Source: Cytospora piceicola (lineage: Eukaryota; Ascomycota; Sordariomycetes; Diaporthales; Cytosporaceae). Taken from it: a DNA stretch of 64,000 nt. A program made the position numbers and the translations under genes. Positions 1 through 11,269 of the stretch are shown here, one piece after another. The notes beneath the pieces were generated by a model. The model made no database searches. It was not told the origin of the DNA and was given only the letters and a program-made list of their open reading frames with translations. The first letter of the stretch is position 1. Each line of letters opens with the position of its first letter. The stretch lies in the NCBI GenBank assembly GCA_023375675.1, contig JALQBC010000007.1, forward strand, positions 1,364,001 to 1,428,000, written 5' to 3'.

Positions 1-1716
1 ATGGAACAGACGGTTCCACACCCTCCCACTGTCCAATCGTTTGGTGAAAACTTGGTGTCCGGTTTCCAAGCACCTTCCGTCGACGTGCCAGTCATGGATT
101 GGTCGGCCTCCGTTTCTATCGACTTATCCCGAGATGCTTCTGAGTTTGTTGATGACGATACTCCTCGGACGAAGGCTCCGAAAGAAAATCATCCAACTAT
201 CCTAAAAGAAGGCGACATGCACACAGAGGGGCCAATCACTACTGGCTCGTCTGACTATGGGACTACAACTGCTAGCACGGCCACCGGTGCACAGGCTCAC
301 CCCAACTATGGGGCCTCGACCCAAGTTGCCTATACTTGGGATCACCACCAGGAGCCTGTGTCAGGTGAGGATAGTACGACCGGTCTTGACTCACATCAAG
401 ATGCAGGTAATCAGAGCACCCTTTCGATCGTTCCGACAGAGAGCAGTGGCGCCGACCCATTGACTATTCCGGGTCTGGAGTACCAGAATCATCACATCTC
501 CCAACCTCTTTATGGTGGGGATGCATCTTCAGGATACACCACAGTTGATGGTACACAATCTCTCACTCAAGCCAAGGTTAGCCCACCGAACGCAAGCCCC
601 TATACGGCGGCAATCCCAGCCCTGCTGTTACCAAATACCTGTTCAAGCGTCGTAGCCACGAGCTACAGCCCAACCAAGCCCTCGCCCACTAATCCTACGA
701 GCCAGCCCAGGGCCAGGTATGGACCGCCGGAGCAGCAGCCATCACGAAGCCTCACCAGCAGCGGCTTGGCAAACTACACGCCAACACTTCCATCCCCGTT
801 GAATCCAGGCATGCATCTCACCCAGCCAGTGGCCAATACCGGGATTGGCCAAATAGTTGCTCCGATGGCCCAGGCCGCGGAGCCACAGCACCATAACACT
901 TCCACAGATGAGGTTGTCCCAGATGACGAACGGTCTCAGCCTCAGCATAGCCTTGAACCGATTCCAGAGATGACTGCGCCTCCTCGCCCAGTCCTGCAGA
1001 AGCCCAAAGGGCGAATGAGAAAGATGACGGATCAGCAGAAGAGCGCCATCCGACACGAAATGGAGCGGCAGAAGCCTGGGGTGGGTAGCATGCAAGAGCT
1101 TCCCCCTATAAACCCTCGCCCCTCGACACCCCCCCAGCCGTCTTTCGCGCCGGCTCAAGACAATGGGGCGAGTAACACGCAGAACAAGGGCGCCGGATCA
1201 TCAAAGGCCCGTTCTTCCAGTACCGTGGTTCATGAGAGGGAAGACGCGGTCGACTACGGTAGTACGGATGATGACAGCCCTGGTCCCTCGAGCTCATCCG
1301 CAAATCTTGCGCCAACTCCGGCGGTCCCTGCCAAGGTAATGCGCAGATACTCGACCCAATGGCTGAAAATATGGAGATCCCATGTCGGCTCCGAACAGAA
1401 CATCAGAAGGTTCGCAGAGTCCAATGGATTCGGAGATTCGGCCGATAAATGGGCGGCAATCGTCGAGAATGCCAATGCAGACACGAAGCCTCAAGCCCTG
1501 CTCAGTGAGGCAAAGATTGCGGTTCATCGACAGCTGTATTCCATGGATGATGTAAAGGGAATTGCCGAAGCGTTCTTCGAGGTGTGCTTGGTTCAATCCG
1601 GGTCCTTCCGGTCGGCAATCAAGAGTTTCGACCCTTTCCACATGACCACTTATCACAAGAGCTTCGTGGACGCATTCCAGGCATACCTCCAGAACCACCC
1701 AGCTGATTCCTACTGA
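1..1716 (+). CDS. Hypothetical disordered protein, possibly 5'-partial
   Basis: An open frame of 571 codons starts with an ATG at the first base of the window and ends in TGA at 1714-1716, so it may continue upstream. Residues 1 to about 440 are low-complexity and rich in Ser, Thr, Pro and Gln, with no domain I recognise. A basic stretch near residues 335-355 is rich in Lys, Arg and Met. The C-terminal 125 residues (from about 445) look folded: they have Trp, Phe and Arg at regular spacing and predicted helices. This pattern resembles fungal nuclear or regulatory proteins, but I see no DNA-binding motif and cannot assign a function. No intron signal is needed. A real gene is likely because the frame is long and composition changes from disordered to ordered. 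Confidence 0.65.
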   Translation: MEQTVPHPPTVQSFGENLVSGFQAPSVDVPVMDWSASVSIDLSRDASEFVDDDTPRTKAPKENHPTILKEGDMHTEGPITTGSSDYGTTTASTATGAQAHPNYGASTQVAYTWDHHQEPVSGEDSTTGLDSHQDAGNQSTLSIVPTESSGADPLTIPGLEYQNHHISQPLYGGDASSGYTTVDGTQSLTQAKVSPPNASPYTAAIPALLLPNTCSSVVATSYSPTKPSPTNPTSQPRARYGPPEQQPSRSLTSSGLANYTPTLPSPLNPGMHLTQPVANTGIGQIVAPMAQAAEPQHHNTSTDEVVPDDERSQPQHSLEPIPEMTAPPRPVLQKPKGRMRKMTDQQKSAIRHEMERQKPGVGSMQELPPINPRPSTPPQPSFAPAQDNGASNTQNKGAGSSKARSSSTVVHEREDAVDYGSTDDDSPGPSSSSANLAPTPAVPAKVMRRYSTQWLKIWRSHVGSEQNIRRFAESNGFGDSADKWAAIVENANADTKPQALLSEAKIAVHRQLYSMDDVKGIAEAFFEVCLVQSGSFRSAIKSFDPFHMTTYHKSFVDAFQAYLQNHPADSY

Positions 1717-2182
1717 GTGGGAGGCTCTATTACTATCATACGTCATCATGGCATGACTTGTTGCTGTACAATTTCCCTCGCCACGGACCCCCGGATTCCT
1801 TGGTCCTCTTGTCCGTTTTGATACATCTCAAACACTTTCTGTTGGACTATCATTTTGATCATCGTCACACGCGTTTTACGGAGGAGGTGGCGACACCTGG
1901 ATTGGTTGTATGGACTATTGGCAGGCCAATGAAGTTCACACCGCCTCGAACAGAATGAAACTCTTGAGGCAAGCTTTCGTTGTACAGGAAGCCACGATAA
2001 GCTCCCAGATAAAGCTTGTCTAAGACAAGACGGTGAGACTGGAGATCTGGTACGCGGGATCAACAAGCCGCAGTAGATTGATGTACTTTTATGCAAAATT
2101 CGAAGACCTGCAAGGCTTTTTATATCTCCCATTCATTCCCTTCTTGTTTGGGAAGGTTTGACATCTTGGGCCTTTTCTGGTC
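1717..2182. other. Intergenic, 466 bp
   Basis: This lies between the 3' end of the first gene and the GT2 pseudogene on the same strand. Short frames occur on both strands, but none has coding character. It presumably holds the terminator of the first gene and the promoter of the second. Confidence 0.5.
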
Positions 2183-3774
2183 ATGCTACGTGTCCGTGAG
2201 ATTATGCCTGTTCCCAGACTCGTGCCCCACGAGAAAATGCTCTCTCCAGGAAGAACATTCTTTCAATGGAGGAGCTCCCTTGGCCTATACACTGTTCTTG
2301 ACTACAATTACGTCCTGTTTCCATTGACCTTAACAAGCATGTTCTACCGTGAGTACTTTTTAGGCACCATCTTGCGACATGACATTTTCGCACGCCAGTT
2401 ACTAATTTTACTCTGACAGTTGCGTATGAAATGACCGAGATCTCGGGCTACTACAAGTTCATCGTGGCGGAAAGTGGAGTCTGCAACTGGTCGACTGTTG
2501 TCTGCGTCCTTTTCAACATGATAAGCATCCTTGCCCAGCTCCCACCGTACGCCAGCGTAATTGGACTATGCTCGCCTATGCGCCCTTTTCGTTACGCACG
2601 AGCACCGCGTCGGCGGGATTTTCGGGCGCTCAACGTTTGTCTGGTGACCAAAGGCACAAATTCCAAGGTCAGTAGTGACTTGTTGATGTCCCCTCTGCTG
2701 GACTCTTGCATTGCTATTTGGATTGGGACAGCTGACTTTCTCATGATTGACTATGCGCTTGTACAGACAGTCCTCAACTCAACACATATCTGGGAAAGAC
2801 TGGATGAGGTCGATGACCGCATTCGATTCTTCGTAGTCTTGGACAATGGACTTGGCAACGAGCTTCGCGATTCTCTCCCCTCGTTCGTCGAGCTTACCGT
2901 TGTCCCGGATACATTCGTCACAAAGAAGGCGAAATACAAAGCCCGCGCTCTGGAATATCTTAGACAGTCTCAACAACTGACCCAGGATGACTGGGTGCTG
3001 CATCTCGATGAAGAGTCAATGATAGATGAAGCCGTGATCAAATCGTGCGTGGACTTCATAGAAAGGGGCAATGAAGATATAGGTATGGGTACCATCCACT
3101 ACAATACCGTCAACCACTGGACAAACCCTTTCCTATCTGCGGCCGAGGTGGTTCGAGTTGCGGAAGACTTTAGCCGTTTCCAGCTACCCGTGCGGCTCTT
3201 TCGTCGGCCTCTTCTGGGCTGGATGCACGGCTCATGGATCCTCATCAACGGGGAGGTGGAGAATCGGGTTACCTGGGAGACTGGTTGCGTTGCATAAGAC
3301 TTTAGGTTCGCGTACGGTGCAGTCGCCCTTGGTTATAAATTTGGTTGGCTGCATGCCATTGTTCGTGAACAGCCTCCAGAGACGATGAGCGACTTCTTTC
3401 GGCAACGAAGACGCTGGTACACGGGCATACTGTCCAATGATAGCTACACCCTCCGACTGGTCCTGGTTGCCTCTGTCAGCGGTGAGTTGGGGTTCTTCCT
3501 TGTACCTCTGTACAGTCTCATGGGCGGGGGTGTGCTTATACCCGGATTGATGTTCCTCTGGTTGCTGTGGAACTTCGTGGTGGACACACATGTTCTCATA
3601 GTCGCCTCGATGATCCAGGACGTTACGACGCCTGGTGTCTGCTGGATAACTGTGGTGGAGAACGCAATCAAGAGCGTCTTTTTAGCGCCGTTCGTACATC
3701 TCTTGCAGGCAGGATCATTATTGTCATGTCTTCTGAAGCCGGCACAGGGTTTTGAAGTCATCACTAAATCTTAG
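2183..3774 (+). pseudogene. GT2-family glycosyltransferase (egghead/BRE-3-like) with an in-frame stop
   Basis: Three exons (2183-2348, 2420-2667, 2767-3774) join in frame with GT-AG introns of 71 and 99 bp. The reconstructed reading frame has 473 codons, with N-terminal membrane segments, an acidic catalytic motif LDEES at about residue 218, a conserved HGSW/NGEVEN region, the QRRRW motif (about 351-355) of processive GT2 enzymes, and C-terminal membrane helices. The layout resembles the beta-1,4-mannosyltransferase egghead group and fungal relatives that build glycans at a membrane. A TAA at 3295-3297 interrupts the frame where a sense codon is expected, and the frame then continues in register through QRRRW to 3774. 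The unread product would be about 314 aa and lack QRRRW, so it is probably inactive. One base change explains the stop. Confidence 0.75.
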
Positions 3775-4776
3775 GAGTATGCATACAGTGAAGGTGGACC
3801 CCTGAAGGCTTCGGTTGGGACTGACAGTGAGTGGCCCTCTTCAGTGCCTTCGCCTTACCCTTTCTGAGATACACTGACATCAAGGCAAAGCAACTGGAAG
3901 TATCCGCTGGCCTGCAGCTTGGAATAGCTTGTTTGGTCTGCGAGTCTCATGGGGAACTGACGAACTCAAGGGTATTTACCCTAGCTGCAGGTTAGCTGAT
4001 TTCAAGCCAACCCATTTCCAAAAGCCCTATTCGCTGACACATACAGATTCATGGATACTCTGGGCTTGTTGTCGCGGGATATCGACAGCCTCCAGAGTCT
4101 AATAGCCTGTTCATTGCCATCCCTGAAAGATGAGTGGAAGCAGGTACAGTGCCACAACATCCTTTGCCATTATCAACTCTGAGCCTGACAAAGAATAGCT
4201 CCCAGAGCGCGGGGGATCGAATGCCATACTACCTAAGTACTTACTCTTGCCGGCTGGCAGCGGCGAGCCGAAATACCGCGACCTCCCAAACCCGTCAGTT
4301 CACCGTATAACAGTAACTCTTAATGCGTGCTGGCTTTTTGTTTTCTTTCTTGAAGCCCCCCCAAGGCTATCTCACCGTTTACCCCGACGTACATCGCGTC
4401 GATGCTGGGACTAGCCCAGATTATCATTCCAGGTACGTCAGGAAGCTTCAATACAACGTTAGGGCATCATCACTGAATAACAGGGATAAAGTTGGCCAGG
4501 TTCCATTCAAGTCAAGGACCAGCAATAGGACTGAGTATCTCCCCATTGTGGCATCGATGGTGGGTGCACCAGGTACGGCTTACGCTCCCCCTCCCCCAGT
4601 CAAAACCCAAAGACATTCCAGTTTCCATCATTTTCGAGTTTCATTTTGGAGTTTGAAGACTGATATGCTGCTTTCCAGGGAGTGATTATATGCTTGTCGC
4701 CCTTACGAAGGCGGTTCTGGAGGGTTCTCAGAGGCCGACCGAGGTTGAGACTGGACGAGTTATGTTCAAGCTGTAG
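3775..4776 (+). pseudogene. 3' remnant of an amidase-signature enzyme gene
   Basis: Directly after the GT2 frame, exon pieces (about 3775-3826, 3891-3990, 4047-4143, then pieces to TAG at 4774-4776) encode recognisable parts of a fungal amidase (PF01425). They include VGTDTTGSIRWPAAW, which is the Gly/Ser-rich signature containing the nucleophilic serine, then FMDTLGLLSRDIDSL, GSGEPKYRDLPNP, a hydrophobic segment ending IIIP, and EYLPIVASMVGAPGSDYM. Splice-like GT-AG boundaries are still visible. The N-terminal half carrying the catalytic lysine and the first serine is absent. About 150-200 residues in the middle also appear deleted, and the frame slips near 4490. It cannot make a working amidase. 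The family call is firm from the signature order; the substrate is unknown. Confidence 0.72.
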
Positions 4777-5392
4777 CAGGTTTGTCGGTAATTGAACAGT
4801 TCACCTCAAAGTCACGGCACGACCTGTCGGCCTTGAGACGTTCCCATGGTTTTAAATTGGTAGACACCGGGGTGTTGGAACGCCAGAGGATGATGAGACG
4901 GATATGGATGATATTTCCACGGCGTGAGGGTAGAGCTGGTAATTCGTTGGATGTTCGGAACAGATCGCGCACACGCTCAAGCTCTAGATGACCAAGAAAG
5001 AACTCGGGTCGAAGTCAGCAATAGAAGGCCAAATCGACAACTGCCTCGGGACAGAGGTGTCTTTATAACTGCCCGAAATAGAACGCTGATTCCGGCCATA
5101 ACTGGCAGAACTGGTCTAATTTTGGCGAATTGCTGCTGCTTTGGTTGATGACAAGTTTAAATGATGTTCTGAACTGCAATGTGATGGTCTCCGGGAGCTC
5201 GAAGAATCCAGATGTCAAAATTCAGAGATGATATCCAATTTTACCTCGTCACACATCTACGGAAATCTGCATCATGTGTTAATTACTGTGACAGAGCCCC
5301 CTTTTCAATAGCGGTCACCACTTACATCATCGCTAGGGCTTCATCATCAACACCATCGTTGATACCCACCACCCCATCACCATGGTATCTAA
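4777..5392. other. Intergenic, 616 bp
   Basis: This lies between the amidase remnant and the 3' end of the minus-strand sugar transporter. I see no convincing frame or RNA gene here. It should contain the transporter's 3' UTR and terminator. Confidence 0.5.
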
Positions 5393-7133
5393 TCAAGAAT
5401 ATCTGGCAACCCCCTCCTCCTCCATAACCGTAGCCCGCCCATCCTTCTCCGCAACATGATGAGCACCACTCTGCTCGTCAGGCACACCCAGCATTTGCGC
5501 ACCCTTATCGACGTGGTTGGCGCCACCGAAGAGTACATCAATCTCCTCAAGCGGGACCCGCTTCGTCTCAGGCACGATCCACCACACAAAGGCTGCGAGA
5601 CAGATATTCACGGCCATGAAGAAGAACATGCACTTCAGCCCCTGCCTCGCGAGGAATATCGGGAAGAACTGGTTGAAGATGGCCTGAGCGACGTTCTGCG
5701 TCTGTGAACACATTCCTACGGCCTGGGCGCGCACGTTCATGGAGAAGATCTCGGATGTCCAGATCCATACCGTGGCACCCCAGCTGGGCTTGTAGAAGAA
5801 GATGAAGAAGAAGAGCAAGAAGACGATACTAATGCCGACAGGCTCGGACTTCGTGTCGGTGCCTGGTGTTGTGAGACCCACGACAGCGACAAGCATCGTG
5901 CAGAGCGACATTCCAAGGGCGCCGACGATGAGCAGCCATCGGCGACCGAAGCGGTCCACAGTCCAGACGGCATTGAGTGTAAAGAGGATTCCAAATGTGG
6001 CGTTGAGAGCGTTGATCAGGTTGATAGTCTTGGTGGAAGACCAGACCTTCTTATAGATCGCAGTCGAGTAAGAGTTCAGAGTTCCCTGGCCGGTAAGCTG
6101 CTGGCCCATGTTGAGAACTATGGCAATATACATCCGCTTGCGGATAGACGGGTCCTTGAACAGCGCACTATAACCAGATGAGATGGCCTCCTTCTCGTAC
6201 TCGATGGCCTCCCGGATAACCATGAGCTCCTCCTCGACCTGATCGTCGGTGTCACGGATACGCTGGAGGGCGGCGCGGGCCCCTTCAATGTTCCCAGACT
6301 TCTGTATGTACCAACGGGGCGACTCGGGCTGGAAAGGCAGTAGGACGATGATTATTATGGGCACCAGGACCTGGAAGATAACGACCATCTTCCAGTCCCA
6401 CTGGCCAAGCTTCTCACGGTGCAGAGAGCACGCGTAGTTGATCCAGTAGGCAATGAAGGCACCGACCGAGTAGAAGGTCTGCCAGAAAGCCATGATATAG
6501 CCACGGATCTCGGGTGGAGCCATTTCACTGATGTAAACGGGACCAGCGGCTGGGGAATCTCAGTCAGTACGTGCGTAGGGGAGTTGGGTATTCTGCAGTA
6601 AGAAGAGGGTGGGGGTACTTACTAAGAGCCATTCCCTGGCCGATACCAACGAAGACACGACCAGCCATGAAGCAGCCGAGATTACCCTTGGGGGCGAAGG
6701 TCTGCAACATGGTAGCGCAGATGGTGACAAAGCAACCAAGACCCATACCCACTCGACGTCCGAAATAGTCGGCCTGACATTTGGTGGTTAGTGGTGTACT
6801 CTAACCACAGACGCTGGGACAAAACATATATCATGACAAGGCTGCTACTTACAACGGGGCCGCCGATGAACCAGCCGGATACGATGGCGCCAATAGAGTA
6901 GACCGTGTTGATCAAACCCAGCATGTAAGTGCTTTCGGAGGTAAGGTTGAACCACTCGAGCCAGTTGTCGGAGCCTTGGACGGAGTTGAAGGTCGAGGCA
7001 TCGTATCCGTAGAGGACCATGCACATGGCCGCCACGATGGAGATGAACCTGTTGGTAAAAGGCTTCAGCGTTGAGACCTGTAGTCGGTATGTTGGTGGAC
7101 TCACCAGTTGTAGGCCAACTTCCTGGAAACCAT
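5393..7133 (-). CDS. MFS sugar (hexose/lactose-type) transporter
   Basis: Four exons on the minus strand (7133-7105, 7048-6853, 6773-6623, 6549-5393) splice in frame at GT-AG sites with introns of 56, 79 and 73 bp. They give a 510-aa protein, the usual length for fungal sugar porters (PF00083). Family marks are the first-helix segment ending in GYDASTFN, FGRRVGMG after helix 2, GPVYISEMAPPEIRG, the PESPRW motif after helix 6, a GQQLTGQ segment in helix 7, DRFGRRWLLIVG, and the terminal PETKRVPLEEID motif. Twelve membrane helices are expected at the plasma membrane. The first exon is very short, as is common in this family, and was chosen because its splice puts an Asn-Trp-Phe junction in frame. 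The substrate cannot be read from sequence; monosaccharide or disaccharide uptake is likely. Confidence 0.88.
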
Positions 7134-9486
7134 ATTCGCTGTTTCTGCAGACGGTCAACCGGCCTGCTGGGTGTTGTCGTGGAGACAGGCAATGGGTGGA
7201 TGAGGACTCAATGTGTAACAAGCGCAGAAGAGGTACGATATTGGGAAGGCTGAGAAGAAAGAAGAGGGCGGAACAGAGAAAGTCGGTGAACAAGGAAACA
7301 AAGTATTTATCTGCCCATAGGCAGATATCTCAATGGATGGGGCCCGGGGGACAATGAGAAGACTTTCCGGTTACGAAGCTTTCCCCAGTCATCAACCGGA
7401 CCCTTGCCCTGCACCGACCGCTGCATCTCTGCGGCGTTGACCGAGCGAGGTACGGCGGCGACTCCAGTTTTCCTGGGACCAGGGTGGCCATTGACCGGGG
7501 TAGCCTCGCCAAGCAAGGAGGTGAATGGAAGGAGGATGAGGACAGGGAGGAGGGTGGCCTACATGACGCCTTGCCCGGTTGGGGATAGATATCTAGCCCC
7601 AACAGCCAACTAACAGAAGGAGGTTCTTCTGAAGGTGCATGACTGGTGCTGAAGAGCGTCTGGACCATGCACGTGTCCAGCGATCTTTCTGTCAGCCCGG
7701 TTGAGAGTAGCCCGCTTTGCCGCTGATGGTGGTGTACACCCTTGAGAACGGTTCGGATGCCCACCATCAATCCCCAAGACACCCATATCAGTCCTAGTGT
7801 CTTCCCCTCATTCTGCTCACGAGGTGAGGTCTCTGGGGACGACGCGGGGGGACCAGGATGGGCAGAAAGTCCACCAATCGTGGTTACGCCTCGAGTTCCA
7901 TTTAGGGCAGAGAGCGTGGCTAAGTTGACGCCAGGACGCATTGTAACCAAAAGACCCCTTGCCTTGACAATGTGCTCCTCCAAACAGCATCGTTCCGTCC
8001 TGAGGAATGATGCCGAGCGGGACCGGTTACGATTTGACAAGACTGTCACTCTGGACCAGCTCACACTCAGCTCGGCCCGGAAGCCCACATCTCAACAGAA
8101 AATGTACCCATTGCACAGATATACGTGGACAGCCTATCCAAATTATGGGGTCGGTGACACGGTGAGAATGACACTGCAGGCTCGGGTTACCCTGCATGTT
8201 CCAGATTGCAGATGCCTTAGTTAAAGGATGTGCGAAATGAACGTTGTTGTATCGACCTAGACTAGTGAAGTTTGTTTCAAAAGCTTCGAACAAGACATGG
8301 ACGTGTCTGTGTCTGCTGCAAGTCTGAGATCAACCGGGATCTGATCCTGCGGCTCACAGGCTGACAGGTATTGCCCCGGAATCTGATCTTTGAAAACGTG
8401 GAGAGGTGGGCCTGTTGGTGGGCCTGTGGGCCTGTGGGCCTGTGGGCCTGGCGGTCCAGGCCTACTATGTAATCAAATGGAGACAGGAAACCTGGGGAAC
8501 GGCATTGAGCTGGCGGGGTAAAATCCGGGGGATGTTTCTGTGGCGTGGAAATTCAAGGCCCGCAGCGTGTAAGGAGGGTAATTGAGGGAAGAAGGCCCAT
8601 TGTCTCTGCTCAGTCACGACTGTCAAAATATGTAGCCTTGCAATCAACCGAGCTGGTTGATACCTCAAACGACAAGAGATATCATCTAGTGAGGTCTGTC
8701 ACCTCTCCCTGCGTACTACCATCAAAGTCGTTGGGGCAGGGTCCACTTAGACGACGGCTGCACGTATCATGGTCTCCACCACTGTGGATTGATCAAGGTG
8801 GGATGCCGGATTCCAAGGGGGGCCACGGTAGTAGCCATGCATGGCCCAATGAGCGTTAATGACTGTGATTTCCCTTGTGAGGACACATGATATGCTGATA
8901 TGTAAGTCGCCGGCTGCCTTGAGAAGGTTTGCCCGTGATGAAGGGGCGCACAGCACTGGCTGGATCTTTACGCCTTGCCGTAGGGAAAGACAGATAGATG
9001 AATTGATCGACATGAGGTATGTGGGTGATACGATACTACCATGTTTTCGAGGACCCAGAAGGTCGGGTCGGGTCCAACGAAACTATTGGAGGCCAGAATG
9101 TAAAGCTGGCATAAAACTCAAGTGGCGCTGCCGAAAAATCCGTCAATGAGGATCAAGGGACGAAAAGTTGGTGTCGAGCTTGCATATGTCAGCGCGGGGA
9201 AACAGCCCCTGTAGATGTTAACGTAAGTTCATTGCTGCTATGCGTGACTCCTGTTATTACATGGTTCATAGCCACCTGAGGTCTCACCCCCTTCTCGTGC
9301 GTGGTCATCTTCTAGGGGTTACAGATGCCATCCGGCATCGACCATCGTGGGGATTGGAGAGGAAGGGAGAGACCATGATTCAGTTCCATCATATACATAC
9401 AACATGCACGCCGTAATTCTCTCCCATTTCGTCCCGTTTAGGTCCCCTCATACTCGTCGTCCTCATGTCGGATAACCCCTGATGCC
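7134..9486. other. Long intergenic region upstream of the sugar transporter
   Basis: This region of 2,353 bp lies between two minus-strand genes, so it serves as the transporter's promoter side. Frames of up to 252 codons exist (for example minus 8088-7330), but they overlap open frames on the other strand and show no domain or splice support. A short TGGGCCTG tandem repeat occurs near 8407-8450. Nothing else is supported. Confidence 0.5.
8407..8450. repeat. 8-bp tandem repeat (TGGGCCTG)
   Basis: Four to five nearly perfect copies of TGGGCCTG stand in a row, with one diverged copy at the left end. It is a simple GC-rich microsatellite in non-coding DNA. Confidence 0.85.
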
Positions 9487-10196
9487 TTACACATCCTCCC
9501 TATCATCAGCAGCACATCTCATCCAGTTGATCCCGACCAGCGTCAGGCCATGCTTTTGGGCAAACTCGGTGGGTTTGAAGGATCGTCTTTGGGCGAATTC
9601 CTCGCCACCCAGATCCTCGGTCCTGAGGTCAAGGCCGTGGCCAACGGGCTCCCGGTACAGGAGGAAAAGATATCGGTGAGGCTTGGACCTGTATTACTGG
9701 GTCAGATATCGTATCCATCATATGTAGCACGCCGGAATGCAGCTTACTCTTTTGTGGGGCCGGGAGGGTGATAAGAAGTGGCAGGTTGCTTCGTCGCGGC
9801 AACGACTTTGCCCTCCCCGCTCAGCGGCTCCAGACCCGTGAGGACCCAGTGTCTCCAGAAGGAGTACTTCGGGTCATCTGGCGTTGGAGCGTCGGGGTCG
9901 ACGAGCATGAGGGTGTATGCCGTGTTCGAGTCTACATCGGCCTCGCGCTGGAACGAAAGGTTGGGGGCGACCTTGCACTCGTAAACGCGGAAGAGGTTCC
10001 CGAGCTCGACGTCTTTTCCATTGTACGAGACGTGCAGCTGGGTTGTTGGCTTGAAGCTTGCTGGGATCAGGCCGTCTGCCGGGCCTGGAATGAGGTTTCC
10101 TTCCTGGAGTGATTTGGGCAGCCGCTCGCCGTGAGTTTGGAGGGCAGCCTTGACCTGCTCGAGGATTGATCCAACCGTCTCCTTTGCGGCTTCCAT
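9487..10196 (-). CDS. Phosphatidylethanolamine-binding protein (PEBP) family
   Basis: Two exons (10196-9748 and 9688-9487) join across a 59-bp GT-AG intron to give 216 aa. The fold marker DPDAPTPDDPKYSFWRHW at residues 100-117 is the first conserved ligand-site box of PEBP (PF01161). The second box, GPTKESKPHRYLFLLY, is restored exactly by the splice (about 146-161). The C terminus is the usual short helix region. Fungal relatives, including yeast Tfs1, bind phospholipid head groups and inhibit carboxypeptidase Y or modulate Ras signalling; whether this one does either is not visible. The ATG at 10196 was chosen because the family begins near there. An in-frame extension upstream reads as an unlikely hydrophobic leader and is probably 5' UTR. 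Confidence 0.9.
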
Positions 10197-10636
10197 TGTG
10201 CGAGTGTGAGGAACAGCTGATAAGAAAAGTATCTGAAGAAGGTAAAATGTCGGTTTGAAGAGTGTAGTGCAGTATGTGGCTGTTGTTTGTAGTGCAGTCT
10301 GGCGTGTCAGTATTGATCGGATGGTGAGACGCAAACAAAAGTGCATCGTCCATCAGAGCTCATGTGTTCATTGTTGACGTTGACAGCAGGTTGTCGCCCC
10401 ACTGTGTGCGCACTAAGTCACTGCGCGCCAGCGACCGCAGAACACTGTAATCCATTGCCACCCACTGCAATCCACTGCAACACAGCACAACCCACTACAG
10501 CCCACCCTCTGACATCATCATGATCTCCATTTACAGTACTCGTTCCTGCAGCGTGCCATTGTCATTGGTTTCGATTTACATTGCCATTGCTGTATCATAC
10601 CTGGTTTCTTAACTGTTTCAGAATACCCAGTTACCG
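10197..10636. other. Intergenic, promoter side of the PEBP gene
   Basis: This region of 440 bp lies upstream of the PEBP start. It has short repeated runs built from CCACTGCAA-like units near 10440-10500 but no coding frame worth calling. Confidence 0.45.
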
Positions 10637-10952
10637 GTTTCACATCGAAACGGCTGATATGACTCCCCCACGGGATTCTCTGACTCCACCAAGCACCAAA
10701 ATGTGATTATCTTAGGGTTAGGGTTATTTGGGGGTAGGGTTAGTGGCCCCCGGCCCTCGCGGCCGAGCGAGTGGTTTAAGGGAGGCCTTCTGGGATATAT
10801 TTGAATAAACTATAGTAATTGTTTTTTTAATAGCAGTGTTTTACTTATTTAAGTCGTAGTTTGTTGATATTCCGTTGATGTTTTTGGTAGTGTTCCTTGG
10901 TGGAGCCAGAAAATCCCGTGGGGGAGTCATTTCGGCCGTTTCGGTCTCGCAT
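10637..10952. mobile_element. MULE-like non-autonomous element (298 bp) with target duplication
   Basis: Inverted repeats of about 48 bp face each other at 10646-10694 and 10895-10943. Both begin CGAAACGGC and share ATGACTCCCCCACGGGAT, with four to five differences. The flanking 9-mers GTTTCACAT (10637-10645) and GTCTCGCAT (10944-10952) match at 7 of 9 positions and differ only by transitions, which fits an ageing 9-bp target duplication as made by Mutator-like elements. No transposase fits in 298 bp, so this would be a MITE. The interior carries TTAGGG-type repeats near 10713-10742. Confidence 0.6.
10713..10742 (+). repeat. Interstitial telomere-like repeat (TTAGGG)
   Basis: Two adjacent TTAGGG units are followed after a short spacer by a GGGTAGGGTTAG variant, inside the MULE-like element. 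This is the telomere repeat of most filamentous fungi. It is too short to be a functional telomere seed. Confidence 0.75.
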
Positions 10953-11269
10953 GGGCTCCTGGATGACGATCATAAATGCTGTATTGTCCTATGTCTGTAT
11001 GTGGATGTGATTTTGCTATTGAGGTACTGAGAGTGTGTAGACGGCCCAACGAAAGTCCCATTGACTGTCAAACCCCCTGATATCTAATGTCCCATGCTCT
11101 GTCCGTGTCTGCTGCAACTTTGAGATCAAAATATGCTCAAGTGCATCACAAGCATGGTGTTCATGGGAGCGTCATATCGAATCTTGATTGATTATCGTCA
11201 CTATTGTGCATTATGAAAACACCCATTGACTTTCATGAAAACTCTCCTCCACAAAACCGCACCGAGCCA
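10953..11269. other. Intergenic, 317 bp
   Basis: This lies between the MULE-like element and the 3' end of the first helicase copy. I see nothing coding in it. Confidence 0.45.

Noticed and set aside
7330..8224. Frames of 252 codons (minus) and 160 codons (plus) upstream of the transporter
   Set aside because: They overlap each other, lack domains and splice support, and lie in a promoter region.
10197..10346. Upstream in-frame extension of the PEBP gene by 50 codons
   Set aside because: It would add a leader not seen in the family and reads like a 5' UTR.
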